45,534 bases of DNA, from assembly GCA_021828545.1 (NCBI GenBank), contig JAJZEN010000104.1, positions 313-45,846 of the forward strand, in the 5' to 3' direction. The stretch comes from Actinomycetes bacterium. Lineage in GTDB: Bacteria > Actinomycetota > Acidimicrobiia > Acidimicrobiales > RAAP-2. The notes beneath the pieces were generated by a model, which saw only the letters and a list, made by a program, of their open reading frames with translations, was not told where the DNA came from and did not search any database. The translations under genes were made by a program, and so were the position numbers. How positions within the stretch are numbered: position 1 is the stretch's first letter; each line of letters begins with the position of its first letter. Shown here piece by piece: positions 1-7,782 of the stretch.

Positions 1-20
1 GGCCCGACACCTGTCGGGCC
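1..20. terminator. Perfect GC-rich hairpin at the left edge, possible terminator
   Basis: Bases 1-8 and 13-20 are exact reverse complements (GGCCCGAC / GTCGGGCC) around a 4-base loop, and the two inner loop bases on each side could also pair. There is no T-run on either strand. It may belong to a gene lying to the left of the window, so its role cannot be decided from this sequence. Confidence 0.3.
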
Positions 21-44
21 GAACAACTCCGTGAGGAGTGCAGC

Positions 45-131
45 ATGAGTGGACTCACTAGAACTCACGCGGTTGCAACGGTATTGATTGACGAGGTCCG
101 AGCCGACCCGCGCCTATCAACCAAAGGATAA
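45..131 (+). CDS. Possible 28-residue peptide or 3' end of a gene from the left
   Basis: An ATG at 45 follows a good ribosome binding site (GAGGAG at 33-38, six-base spacer) and opens a 28-codon frame ending in TAA. Its start overlaps a TGA at 46-48 that closes another frame running in from the left edge, an ATGA arrangement like the coupled gene pairs elsewhere in this window. The frame is also open leftwards to base 1, so it could be the tail of a longer gene. The peptide begins MSGLTRTHAV and I recognise no family. It is too short to trust on composition alone. Confidence 0.2.
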   Translation: MSGLTRTHAVATVLIDEVRADPRLSTKG

Positions 132-194
132 TGAATTTGGGTGCCAATCAATGCCGGTTCGGCCGTTCACGATGTGGCGACAGATTTTGCTCAG

Positions 195-268
195 TGGGCC
201 GTACAGGACTTGAACCTGTGACCCCTTCCATGTCAAGGAAGTGCGCTACCAGACTGCGCCAACGGCCC
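195..268 (-). tRNA. tRNA-Val (anticodon GAC)
   Basis: Read on the minus strand this folds into a complete cloverleaf. The acceptor stem GGGCCGT pairs with ACGGCCC and is followed by discriminator A. The anticodon arm is CTTCC-TTGACAT-GGAAG, giving anticodon GAC, and the T arm contains GGTTCAAGTCC. The gene is 74 bases long and encodes no CCA, as is common in actinobacteria. It lies 33 bases beyond the stop codon of the exonuclease gene on the same strand. Confidence 0.95.
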
Positions 269-301
269 CTAAGGTCTCAACCCTACCACTTGAGCCGATT
301 T

Positions 302-973
302 TCAAAGTCCGCGTGTGGGCGAGACCGGAGGCTCAAACCTGAGTGGCAGTGAAATCTGCGGTGAGGACGCACGACGCTCTTCGTCGTTACGCGCCACTTG
401 GGCCAAGAACACTTCCACCGACGCACGTGCGTCGCTCAGTGCATTGTGTCCCCCTGGTTCTACGCCGTAGTATTCGCACAGATGCGTCAGACTCCGCCGT
501 CGACGAGTCACGGAACGAGACTCGATCGCTTCATCGTGTTGAATGACGTCGATCACGGGTAGTCGTTCCACGTGGAGGTCTTCGAACAAGTTCTTCGAGA
601 GCACCGAAGCGTAACTACGCCGCAACATTTCGACGTCGAAAAACCTCACGTTCGCCCCCACGATTGTGGCGCCGCGTCCGAGGTACTCACGAATGATCCC
701 CACCGCACGAATAAGTCCCATCGGCACCGACAGGGCGTCTCGCGACAGGTACTTGCGTTCGAGTTCGTCCATCGAGACCCCGTGGACGCGTTGTGCTCCG
801 GGAGAGATCATTCGGTCGGGCCGTACGTAAAAGTGTTCGCTCCAGACGAATCGCCCGTGGACGTAGGCGCAGAATCCGTAGGAGATGGCTCTCTCGCAAT
901 GGACGTCCAATCCCGTGGTCTCCGTGTCGAAGCCCAACAACAAATCGGGAACACTGAAGTATCGCTTGTGCAC
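302..973 (-). CDS. DnaQ-like 3'-5' exonuclease (DEDD superfamily)
   Basis: A 223-residue protein of the RNase T / DNA polymerase III epsilon superfamily, which removes nucleotides from 3' ends with two metal ions. The three exonuclease motifs are visible: ExoI DTETTG at residues 16-21, ExoII around NVRFFD (108-113) and ExoIII HNALSD (176-181). The His five residues before the last Asp makes it a DEDDh type. It is a stand-alone exonuclease without a polymerase or helicase domain; the last 25 residues look disordered. The start is GTG at 973, preceded by AGGTGGGG. Whether it proofreads, trims RNA or acts in repair cannot be told from sequence. The tRNA-Val gene lies just downstream. Confidence 0.88.
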   Translation of the reverse strand: MHKRYFSVPDLLLGFDTETTGLDVHCERAISYGFCAYVHGRFVWSEHFYVRPDRMISPGAQRVHGVSMDELERKYLSRDALSVPMGLIRAVGIIREYLGRGATIVGANVRFFDVEMLRRSYASVLSKNLFEDLHVERLPVIDVIQHDEAIESRSVTRRRRSLTHLCEYYGVEPGGHNALSDARASVEVFLAQVARNDEERRASSPQISLPLRFEPPVSPTRGL

Positions 974-1030
974 GTCCCCACCTTTGTCGATTGATGTTAC
1001 ATCGACCCTGATTCTCGAGCGCCGCCTACC

Positions 1031-1864
1031 TTAGGACGAGGCGTGATGGGCCTCGAGTTCGCTGGCCAAGACGTCAACGGAACTCACGATCCGAGATGGT
1101 CGATAGGGGAAACGCTGGGCGTCGTCTTCGCCCGACACGCCGGACAAAACGAGCACGGTGTGCAGGCCCGCTTCGAGCCCCGCGACCATGTCCGTGTCCA
1201 TGCGGTCACCCACCATCGCGGTACTCTCAGAGTGAGCGGACAACTCGCGTAAGGCTGAGCGGATCATCAGCGGATTGGGCTTACCGACGAAGTAGGGCTC
1301 CTTGCCCGTCGCTCGACTGATTAACGCAGTGAGAGCTCCGGTTGCGGGAAGCGATCCGTCGAGACTCGGTCCAGTCGGGTCAGGATTCGTCGCAATGAAT
1401 CTCGTTCCGCTCTCGACCAGCCGCACCGCCTTGGTGATGCGCTCGAAACTGTAGTTGCGCGTCTCGCCGATGACCACGTAGTCGGGATCGTTCTCGGACT
1501 GCGTATAGCCCACCTCGTGCAGGGCTGTCGTAAGTCCCACCTCGCCGATCACGAACGCCGAACCACCCGGGCGTTGCGCCGCGAGGAATCCCGCCGTGGC
1601 CAACGCCGAAGTCCAGATGTGATCTTCGGGCACGTTGAGTCCGCCAAAATTCAGTCGAGCGCTGAGGTCGCGACGGGTGTACATGGAGTTGTTCGTCAGG
1701 ACCAGGAACGGAGTGTCAGAATTTCGTAATACGTCAAGGAATCGATTCGCTCCCTCAATTGGGTGTTCCTCACGAACCAATACCCCGTCCATATCGATGA
1801 GCCACGAGCCGATTTCCGACGCGTTGCGGACGTTGGGCCACGTTGCCGAACTCTTTTGGGCCAT
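1031..1864 (-). CDS. NagD-like HAD-superfamily phosphatase (class IIA)
   Basis: A 277-residue HAD hydrolase. Motif I is DMDGVLV (Asp24 nucleophile, Asp26 acid), motif II lies in VLTNNS near residue 58, the motif III lysine is in VGKPNP, and motif IV is VGDRMDTD near residue 217. The cap domain between motifs II and III is the large C2 type of the NagD, 4-nitrophenyl phosphatase and phosphoglycolate phosphatase group. Members dephosphorylate small phosphorylated metabolites; the substrate here cannot be inferred. The ATG at 1864 follows GAAGGAGT. About 175 non-coding bases separate it from the ABC exporter genes upstream on the same strand. A TACAAT sequence (1952-1957, minus strand) in that gap is a weak -10 candidate. 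Confidence 0.88.
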   Translation of the reverse strand: MAQKSSATWPNVRNASEIGSWLIDMDGVLVREEHPIEGANRFLDVLRNSDTPFLVLTNNSMYTRRDLSARLNFGGLNVPEDHIWTSALATAGFLAAQRPGGSAFVIGEVGLTTALHEVGYTQSENDPDYVVIGETRNYSFERITKAVRLVESGTRFIATNPDPTGPSLDGSLPATGALTALISRATGKEPYFVGKPNPLMIRSALRELSAHSESTAMVGDRMDTDMVAGLEAGLHTVLVLSGVSGEDDAQRFPYRPSRIVSSVDVLASELEAHHASS

Positions 1865-2040
1865 AGTGCGCTACTCCTTCAACGATTCACTCTCGCGGGC
1901 GCAGCGATACCGCACGCGGTCGAGACGGCGTGGTCGCCACGATTCCGGACCCATTGTAGGCGAGGACCCGACGACGCCCGTGGTCCGGGAAGAAGCGGCG
2001 GCACGCGTGTACCGCGAACCGGCGGCGCGCCTCGCTCTCC

Positions 2041-3966
2041 CTAGGTCGCCACCCCAGAGAACTGACTGTTGTAGAGGGCGAAGTACACGCCCTGAGCCAC
2101 CATGAGTTCGTCGTGCGCGCCCTGCTCCACGATACGACCGTGGTCCATGACGATGATGGTGTCGGCGTCGCGAATGGTCGAGAGGCGGTGCGCAATCACG
2201 AAACTCGTTCGTCCGTGACGTAGTTTTGCCATCGCCTCTTGAATCAGGACCTCGGTGCGAGTATCCACGTTGCTGGTGGCTTCGTCCAGGATCAGGATGC
2301 TCTGATCGGCGAGAAACGCTCGCGCAATGGTCAAAAGTTGCTTCTGGCCCGCCGACAGGTTCGACGCGTCTTGATCCAGCACGGTGTCGTAGCCGTCGGG
2401 CAACGTGCGCACGAAAGAGTCCACGTGAGCCTCCAGAGCGGCCACGATCACCTCCTCGTCACTCGCCGCCGGACGACCGTAGCGAATATTGTCGCGGATC
2501 GAACCCGAGAACATCCACGTCTCCTGCAGCACCATTCCGTACTGACCGCGAACTTGGTCGCGGGTGAGATCGCGATAATCGACACCGTTAAGAATGATGC
2601 GCCCCGCCTCGATCTCGTAGAACCGTACCAAGAGGTTCACCAACGTGGTCTTACCCGCGCCGGTAGGACCGACAATGGCCACCGTGGCGCCGGGGGCGAC
2701 GTCGAGTGAAAAGTCCTCGATCAGTGGCTCGTCGCTCTCGTAGCGAAATCTCACGTCCTCGAGGCGCACGCTCGCGCCTCGTACGTCCAGTTCACCCACA
2801 GCGCTCTCGGTGGTGACCTCGGGTGACTCTTCGTCCGCGTCGAGAAATTCAAAGACCCGCTCGGCCGAGGCCACTCCGGACTGGAGCATATTCATCTGAC
2901 TGGCGATCTGGGTAATGGGCATCGTGAACTGACGCGAATACTGGATGAAGGCCGTGACCGCGCCGAGCGATAAGAGCCCCGACGCCACCCGGTAGCCACC
3001 GAGCACCGCGATGGCCACGTAGTTGATGTTGGAGATAAACTGCATCGACGGCTGAATAATGCCCGAGAGGAATTGCGCGCGGAAACTGGCGCGAAAGAGC
3101 GAGTGATTATGACTCTTAAACTCGTCGACCACCGCGCGCCCACGGCCGAAGACCTGCACGAGTTCGTGTCCGGTATGGGTCTCCTCCACCAGACCGTTGA
3201 GCGATCCAGTACTTCTCCACTGCTCGGTGAAATGACGCTGCGACCGCTTAGCGATCACGGTCGTGACCACCAGGGCCAGGGGTATCGTCACGAGACTGAC
3301 CAGGGCCAGAAGTGGCGAGATCCACAGCATCACGCCTAAGACACCCACAATCGTGAGTGCCGAGGTGATCAATTGGCTCAGTCCCTGTTGAATCGTGGTC
3401 GTGATGTTGTCGATGTCATTGGTCACGCGGCTAAGGACGTCACCGTGGGGGTGCGAATCAAAGTACCGTAACGGCAGGCGGCCCATCTTGGCCTCGACGT
3501 CTTGGCGCATCCTAAAGACGACACGCTGCGTCACACCCGCCATAGTGAAACCCTGGAGGTAGTTAAAAGCTGATCCCACCACGTAGACCAGGGCAGCGAT
3601 CCCCAAGATCTGGCCCATCTTCGTGATATCCACGCCCGCACCGGGCGTCAGACGCATGCCCGAAATCATGCTGGCCAACTGACCGCGGCCGTGCGAGCGC
3701 AGCGTCGCAATGGCCTGGGCCTTCGTGGTGCCCGCCGGTATCGTCTTTGAGATCAATCCGTCGAAGAGAACGTTGGTCGCGCTGCCCAGAATTTGCGGCC
3801 CCGAGACCACGAAACCCACCGACGCCACGCCCAGGATCAGGGCCAAGACGAGCTTGGGTCGTTCTGGGGCCAAGCGCGCCAGTAGTCGCCGCGTCGATCC
3901 ACGCACGTCCTTACTCTTTCGCGTCGGTCCGATCGGACCGCGCATCGGACCCAGGCCCATGCTCAT
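2041..3966 (-). CDS. ABC exporter half-transporter with the consensus Walker B and H-loop
   Basis: A 641-residue type IV ABC exporter subunit: a six-helix membrane domain at about residues 40-360, then a nucleotide-binding domain. Walker A is GPTGAGKT, Walker B ends ILILDEATS with the catalytic Glu present, and the H-loop is AHRLST. The signature motif, however, is LSAGQ rather than LSGGQ. The preceding gene has the opposite pattern: a good signature but degenerate Walker B and H-loop. The two therefore form a heterodimer with one consensus and one degenerate ATP site, as in BmrCD and TM287/288. The ATG at 3966 overlaps the partner's stop by four bases (ATGA). A drug or lipid exporter is the usual role; the substrate is unknown. 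Confidence 0.93.
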   Translation of the reverse strand: MSMGLGPMRGPIGPTRKSKDVRGSTRRLLARLAPERPKLVLALILGVASVGFVVSGPQILGSATNVLFDGLISKTIPAGTTKAQAIATLRSHGRGQLASMISGMRLTPGAGVDITKMGQILGIAALVYVVGSAFNYLQGFTMAGVTQRVVFRMRQDVEAKMGRLPLRYFDSHPHGDVLSRVTNDIDNITTTIQQGLSQLITSALTIVGVLGVMLWISPLLALVSLVTIPLALVVTTVIAKRSQRHFTEQWRSTGSLNGLVEETHTGHELVQVFGRGRAVVDEFKSHNHSLFRASFRAQFLSGIIQPSMQFISNINYVAIAVLGGYRVASGLLSLGAVTAFIQYSRQFTMPITQIASQMNMLQSGVASAERVFEFLDADEESPEVTTESAVGELDVRGASVRLEDVRFRYESDEPLIEDFSLDVAPGATVAIVGPTGAGKTTLVNLLVRFYEIEAGRIILNGVDYRDLTRDQVRGQYGMVLQETWMFSGSIRDNIRYGRPAASDEEVIVAALEAHVDSFVRTLPDGYDTVLDQDASNLSAGQKQLLTIARAFLADQSILILDEATSNVDTRTEVLIQEAMAKLRHGRTSFVIAHRLSTIRDADTIIVMDHGRIVEQGAHDELMVAQGVYFALYNSQFSGVAT

Positions 3967-5699
3967 TTTGTCGCGGCCTCCCCGAGTTGGGACACGACAA
4001 TCTCACGGTAGGTAGTGGAGGTCGCCACCAATTGCGAGTGCGTACCAGTTCCTACGATACGCCCCTCGTCGAGCACGATGATTTGGTCCGCGTCGATGAT
4101 GGTCGAGACGCGCTGGGCCACAATGACCACGGCGGCGGCGCCGACACCGGTGGCGAGTGCCCGGCGCAAGCGCGCGTCCGTCGCCGCGTCGAGGGCCGAA
4201 AAACAGTCGTCGAATAGATACGCGTCCGCTCGTTTCACCAACGCTCGGGCGATACACAGACGCTGTCGTTGCCCCCCCGACACATTGGTCCCCCCCTGGT
4301 CGATGGGCGCCTCCAGTCCCCCGGGCATCGCGAGAACGAAGTCCGACGCCTGCGCAATCTCGAGGGCCCGCCAGAGTTCCTCGTCCGTCGCGTCCTCGCG
4401 CGCGAAACGCAGGTTTGACGCGACCGTTCCGGAGAACAAGTACGCCGACTGCGGCACAATGCCCAGGGAGCCCCAAAGATCCTCGAGCCGTTGTTGACGA
4501 ACGTCAACACCGTTGACCACGACGCGTCCGTGCGTGGCTTCGAAGAAGCGTGGAATCAAATTGACGAGCGTGGTCTTGCCACTGCCGGTGCCACCAATGA
4601 TGGCGCTCGTCGTCCCCGGCGACAAGGTTAGTGAAATCCCATCGAGTACCGCCCGTTGAGAGCCCGGATACGAGAACGACACCCCCTCGAGTCGAATCTC
4701 CCCGTCGCGCACCACGATGGGTTCAGGATCGAGGGGATTGCTGATCGCCGGGAGAGTGTTGAGTACCTGGTTCACGCGTTCCGCGCTGGCGGCGGCGCGC
4801 GGCAACAGAATCGCCACCATGACCGCCATCATCACCGAGAGCAGAATCTGCATAATGTACGTCAAGAATGCGGTCAGATTGCCAATTGGCATCGAACCCT
4901 CGCTGACCAGACGGCCGCCGAACCAGACGACCGCGACGGACGAGAGATTCAGAATGATCATCATCGCTGGCAGCATGACGGCAAAGGTTCGATTCACGCT
5001 CAGCGCGGTCGACGTAAGCGCACCGTTCGCGTCGGTGAACCGCTCGCCTTCAAAATCGTTACGCACGAAAGCTCGAATCACTCTCACCCCAGTGATTTGT
5101 TCCCGCAACACCTGATTGAGTCGGTCAATCTTGCTCTGCATCGACCGGAATCTCGGTATCACTCTGACCATAATGACGCTGACGAACACTCCCATCACTG
5201 GCATCGCCACGAGAAGTAGCGTCGAAAGTTGAGCGCCCTCGTGCAGGGCCATGGCGATACCACCGAAACACATGATCGGCGCGATGACCATCATGGTGAG
5301 CGCCATCTGAAGGAAGATCTGAATCTGCTGGACGTCATTGGTGTTGCGGGTGATGAGCGACGCCGTTCCGAAACCATTCATGTCGCGCGACGAGAAAGCC
5401 TGGACCCGTTCAAAGACGTCGGCGCGGATGTCGGCACCCGCTCCCATAGCCACTCGCGAGGCCCAATAGATTCCCGCGACGGAGCACAGTCCGATGAGGA
5501 GCGTCAAGAGCAACATCCATTCGCCCGTGTGAACGATATAACTCAGGTGGCCCGTCACGACACCATTGTTGATGATGTCCCCGTTAAGGTTAGGAAGATA
5601 GAGGTTTCCCGCAGTTTGGGCGACCAGTAGGACCACCAAGACCGTGATCAGGCGCAGATATGGCCGCAAGAATCGACGGAGAAGGCGCGTGAGTACCAT
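3963..5699 (-). CDS. ABC exporter half-transporter with the degenerate ATP site
   Basis: A 578-residue partner of the following gene, with a six-helix membrane domain then an ATPase domain. Walker A is GGTGSGKT and the signature is VSGGQRQR, both normal. After Walker B the catalytic Glu is Asp (YLFDDCFSALD) and the H-loop His is Gln (AQRVST), which are hallmarks of the non-catalytic site in heterodimeric exporters. I chose ATG 5699 (MVLTRLLRR) because the frame's extension to 5936 reads as non-membrane, low-quality sequence and would overlap the divergent reductase gene and its leader. A GGGGGAGAGG stretch lies about 13 bases before this ATG. The gene is followed directly by its partner with a 4-base overlap. 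Confidence 0.92.
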   Translation of the reverse strand: MVLTRLLRRFLRPYLRLITVLVVLLVAQTAGNLYLPNLNGDIINNGVVTGHLSYIVHTGEWMLLLTLLIGLCSVAGIYWASRVAMGAGADIRADVFERVQAFSSRDMNGFGTASLITRNTNDVQQIQIFLQMALTMMVIAPIMCFGGIAMALHEGAQLSTLLLVAMPVMGVFVSVIMVRVIPRFRSMQSKIDRLNQVLREQITGVRVIRAFVRNDFEGERFTDANGALTSTALSVNRTFAVMLPAMMIILNLSSVAVVWFGGRLVSEGSMPIGNLTAFLTYIMQILLSVMMAVMVAILLPRAAASAERVNQVLNTLPAISNPLDPEPIVVRDGEIRLEGVSFSYPGSQRAVLDGISLTLSPGTTSAIIGGTGSGKTTLVNLIPRFFEATHGRVVVNGVDVRQQRLEDLWGSLGIVPQSAYLFSGTVASNLRFAREDATDEELWRALEIAQASDFVLAMPGGLEAPIDQGGTNVSGGQRQRLCIARALVKRADAYLFDDCFSALDAATDARLRRALATGVGAAAVVIVAQRVSTIIDADQIIVLDEGRIVGTGTHSQLVATSTTYREIVVSQLGEAATK

Positions 5700-5810
5700 G
5701 CCGCTACAAACTACCTCTCCCCCAACCTCCGCTGAGAGGCCGAATTGAATCGGCGCCTTCGCGCCGCACCCTTTGCGTGACGCCAGCGCCGGGAACCGTA
5801 ACGCCCCTAG

Positions 5811-5843
5811 AGATCGAAAGACAGTAAAGATCGAAAGACAGTA
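5811..5843 (+). repeat. Two tandem copies of a 16-base unit in the reductase leader
   Basis: The 16-base unit AGATCGAAAGACAGTA occurs twice, at 5811-5826 and 5828-5843, with a period of 17 bases and no mismatch. It sits 25-58 bases before the start of the mycoredoxin-reductase fusion gene, just downstream of a GGGAACC sequence (5791-5797) that resembles the -35 element of ECF sigma factors. It could be an operator pair or a slippage duplication. Confidence 0.7.
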
Positions 5844-5868
5844 GATCAACGCAAGGAGAGTAGGCCAG

Positions 5869-7098
5869 ATGTCCCTCGAACCCAATACCCTCACTGTCAT
5901 TGGCGCGAGTTGGTGCCCGGACTGTCGGCGAACCAAGTCGTTCCTCGCAGATCAACGCATAAAGTATGACTGGATCGACCTCGACACGACGCCCGAGGCC
6001 ATCGAGTTGGTGGAGGGACTCAATGGCGGAAGCCGCATCATTCCGACCGTCGTCTTCCCCGACGGTACCCACTTAGCCGAACCCGACAACGATGAACTCG
6101 CCGACAAGCTGGGTCTGGCGCGCGTGGCGTCGGCGCGCGTCTATGACCTCATAGTTATCGGCGGCGGTCCGACCGGCTTGACGACATCGATCTACGCGGC
6201 GCGGGAAAATTCATCGGTCTTGGTTATCGAGAAATCGTCTCTCGGTGGCCAGGCGGGCATTACCGAACGACTCGATAATTACCCCGGCTTCCCCGACGGC
6301 GTCGCGGGACACGATCTCGCCGAGCGAATGACACGGCAAGCTCAGCGATACGGCGTCGAAATGCTCCAAGCGGTCGCCGTGACCGATGTCCACCGAGACG
6401 ACACTGCCAATGGCCTCGTCGTCGAGACGTCCACGGGCGACTCGTATTCTGCGCACGCAGTTCTCGTGGCCACCGGCTCAACCTACCGGCGCACCGGCGC
6501 CGACGGTGAGGCCGACCTCATCGGGGCCGGCGTTCATTTCTGCGCCACGTGCGACGGCCCCTTCTATCGCGACGCGGCGGAGGTCGTGGTCGTCGGAGGA
6601 GGAAATAGCGGTCTCGAAGAGGGGCTATTTCTCACCCAGTTCGCCCATCACGTCACCATTATTGAGCGCTCAGGAGGATTAGTGGGAAGTCGTTTACTCC
6701 ACGACAAGGTCCTGGCGCACCCCAAAATGAGTGTCCGACTCAACACCCAGGTCAGTTCCTTTGAGGCACACGACAACGGAAAGCTCTCCGCGCTGATTCT
6801 CGAGGACCGCACGACACGATCGCGGGAGCGTCACGAGGCCTCGGGTGCGTTCATCTTCATCGGTCAAGATCCCAATTCGCTTTTTCTGGCCACGGCCCTC
6901 CGACGTGACGCTCGTGGCTTCATCAGCAGTGATCAACAATTCCGCACCAATGTCGAGGGACTCTTCGTCGCCGGTGACGTGCGCAGCGGATCTACCAAAC
7001 AACTCGCCAGCGCGGTGGGTGAGGGCGCGGCCGCGGCTATTCAGATCCGCTACCATCTCGACTCGCTGGCGAACCCCGCGCCCCACGAGGGACGTTGA
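5869..7098 (+). CDS. Mycoredoxin/glutaredoxin - thioredoxin reductase fusion
   Basis: A 409-residue two-domain redox protein. Residues 7-84 are a glutaredoxin-fold domain with active site WCPDC (Cys16, Cys19) and the NGGSRIIPTV stretch typical of actinobacterial mycoredoxin-1. Residues 91-400 are a thioredoxin reductase: FAD motif GGGPTG (98-103), redox pair CATC (Cys225, Cys228), NADPH motif GGGNSG (243-248) and a C-terminal VAGDV FAD motif. Electrons should pass from NADPH through FAD and the CATC disulfide; handing them to the attached domain is inference. The start follows AAGGAG. It is the only gene in its transcription unit, diverging from the ABC exporter pair. It may be a mycothiol- or thiol-linked disulfide reductase. 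Confidence 0.9.
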   Translation: MSLEPNTLTVIGASWCPDCRRTKSFLADQRIKYDWIDLDTTPEAIELVEGLNGGSRIIPTVVFPDGTHLAEPDNDELADKLGLARVASARVYDLIVIGGGPTGLTTSIYAARENSSVLVIEKSSLGGQAGITERLDNYPGFPDGVAGHDLAERMTRQAQRYGVEMLQAVAVTDVHRDDTANGLVVETSTGDSYSAHAVLVATGSTYRRTGADGEADLIGAGVHFCATCDGPFYRDAAEVVVVGGGNSGLEEGLFLTQFAHHVTIIERSGGLVGSRLLHDKVLAHPKMSVRLNTQVSSFEAHDNGKLSALILEDRTTRSRERHEASGAFIFIGQDPNSLFLATALRRDARGFISSDQQFRTNVEGLFVAGDVRSGSTKQLASAVGEGAAAAIQIRYHLDSLANPAPHEGR

Positions 7099-7160
7099 GC
7101 CGGGTGATCGCGACAATATTCCCTTCAGGCCCGCTGTCCCTAAGTCGACCGAGCGGCAGG

Positions 7161-7189
7161 TTCCGCCACGCAGTGCGACAGTGGCGGAA
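7161..7189 (+). terminator. Hairpin after the mycoredoxin-reductase gene
   Basis: TTCCGCCAC (7161-7169) and GTGGCGGAA (7181-7189) are perfect inverted repeats around an 11-base loop. The hairpin starts 62 bases beyond the reductase stop codon. The bases that follow are not a clean T-tract, so it is a possible rather than a textbook intrinsic terminator. Confidence 0.45.
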
Positions 7190-7641
7190 TTCGTCGAAGC
7201 CCTGACGCGTTGACTTCACCGATCGTTTCACGTCCCGACAAATGGGATTTGGCCCAATGGAGGACGGTGACGACTGCGACCAACGTCCATCAAGTCAATT
7301 GCACCGACGGTACCTTCTTGTCGCGTACGGGGGCATCGCTTCACTGACGAAAACCAATGTCACGGGCGATCCGCGGCAACGTCGCGATAATCAATGGCGC
7401 GTTGCTTTACTTGGGTGATGGACGATCCTCTACGTAGTCTAAGAGTGGATTTCCAGGGGCGAGGGCTGGGACAGAAATCCTAAACTTCCATCTGCACGAG
7501 GCTTCTCACTCTTTGGTACGGGCCCGCAGGTCTCCTGACTAATTCGCCAATCGAAAGTCACGCGTCGATCGCCGCCGAGATCGGGTTGGACGGACCGCAA
7601 ACTGAATTAGAACGCGACCGCCAGAAGGCAATGATTCAGTG

Positions 7642-7674
7642 GCTTCTGCCCCTCAGAATTTCAGGGGCAGAAGC
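7642..7674 (-). terminator. Strong hairpin downstream of tRNA-Cys
   Basis: GCTTCTGCCCCT (7642-7653) and AGGGGCAGAAGC (7663-7674) pair perfectly over 12 bases around a 9-base loop, with possible G-T pairs extending the stem. On the minus strand it begins 25 bases past the end of tRNA-Cys, where a terminator or 3'-processing signal for that tRNA would be expected. No T-run follows. Confidence 0.55.
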
Positions 7675-7699
7675 TGGGGCAACAAATCCCCGTTTCTCG

Positions 7700-7770
7700 A
7701 GGCGGCGTCCGGATTCGAACCGGAGTACGGGGCTTTGCAGGCCCCTGCCTAACCGCTCGGCCACGCCGCC
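7700..7770 (-). tRNA. tRNA-Cys (anticodon GCA)
   Basis: A 71-base cloverleaf on the minus strand. The acceptor stem GGCGGCG pairs with CGCCGCC, and the discriminator is U, the identity base for cysteine. The anticodon arm is GGGGC-CTGCAAA-GCCCC with anticodon GCA, and the T arm is CCGGTTCGAATCCGG. No CCA is encoded. It lies 12 bases beyond the stop of the small membrane-protein gene on the same strand. Confidence 0.96.
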
Positions 7771-7782
7771 AGAAGGACCATC

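Larger units (their letters stand above)
7099..7699. other. Gene-free stretch between the reductase gene and tRNA-Cys
   Basis: I find no convincing coding frame in these 601 bases on either strand. It holds two clear hairpins, at 7161-7189 and 7642-7674, listed separately. Bases around 7453-7480 and 7661-7687 share an imperfect direct repeat (CAGGGGC, then GCTGGG, then AATCC), so part of the tRNA-Cys flank may be duplicated. A 53-codon frame at 7257-7418 lacks a good ribosome binding site and resembles nothing known to me. Confidence 0.6.

Noticed and set aside
131-352. 73-codon plus-strand frame through the tRNA-Val gene
   Set aside because: It runs antisense across a perfect tRNA cloverleaf.
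5700-5936. 79-residue N-terminal extension of the degenerate ABC half-transporter frame
   Set aside because: It would overlap the divergent reductase gene and its leader, and its sequence does not resemble an exporter N-terminus; ATG 5699 fits the family.
7113-7120. ACAATATT as a possible NrdR box
   Set aside because: Only half of the palindromic NrdR consensus is present, there is no second copy, and it lies downstream of a gene.
7257-7418. 53-codon plus-strand frame in the gene-free stretch
   Set aside because: No convincing ribosome binding site, no hydrophobic or domain-like pattern, and surrounding sequence looks non-coding.
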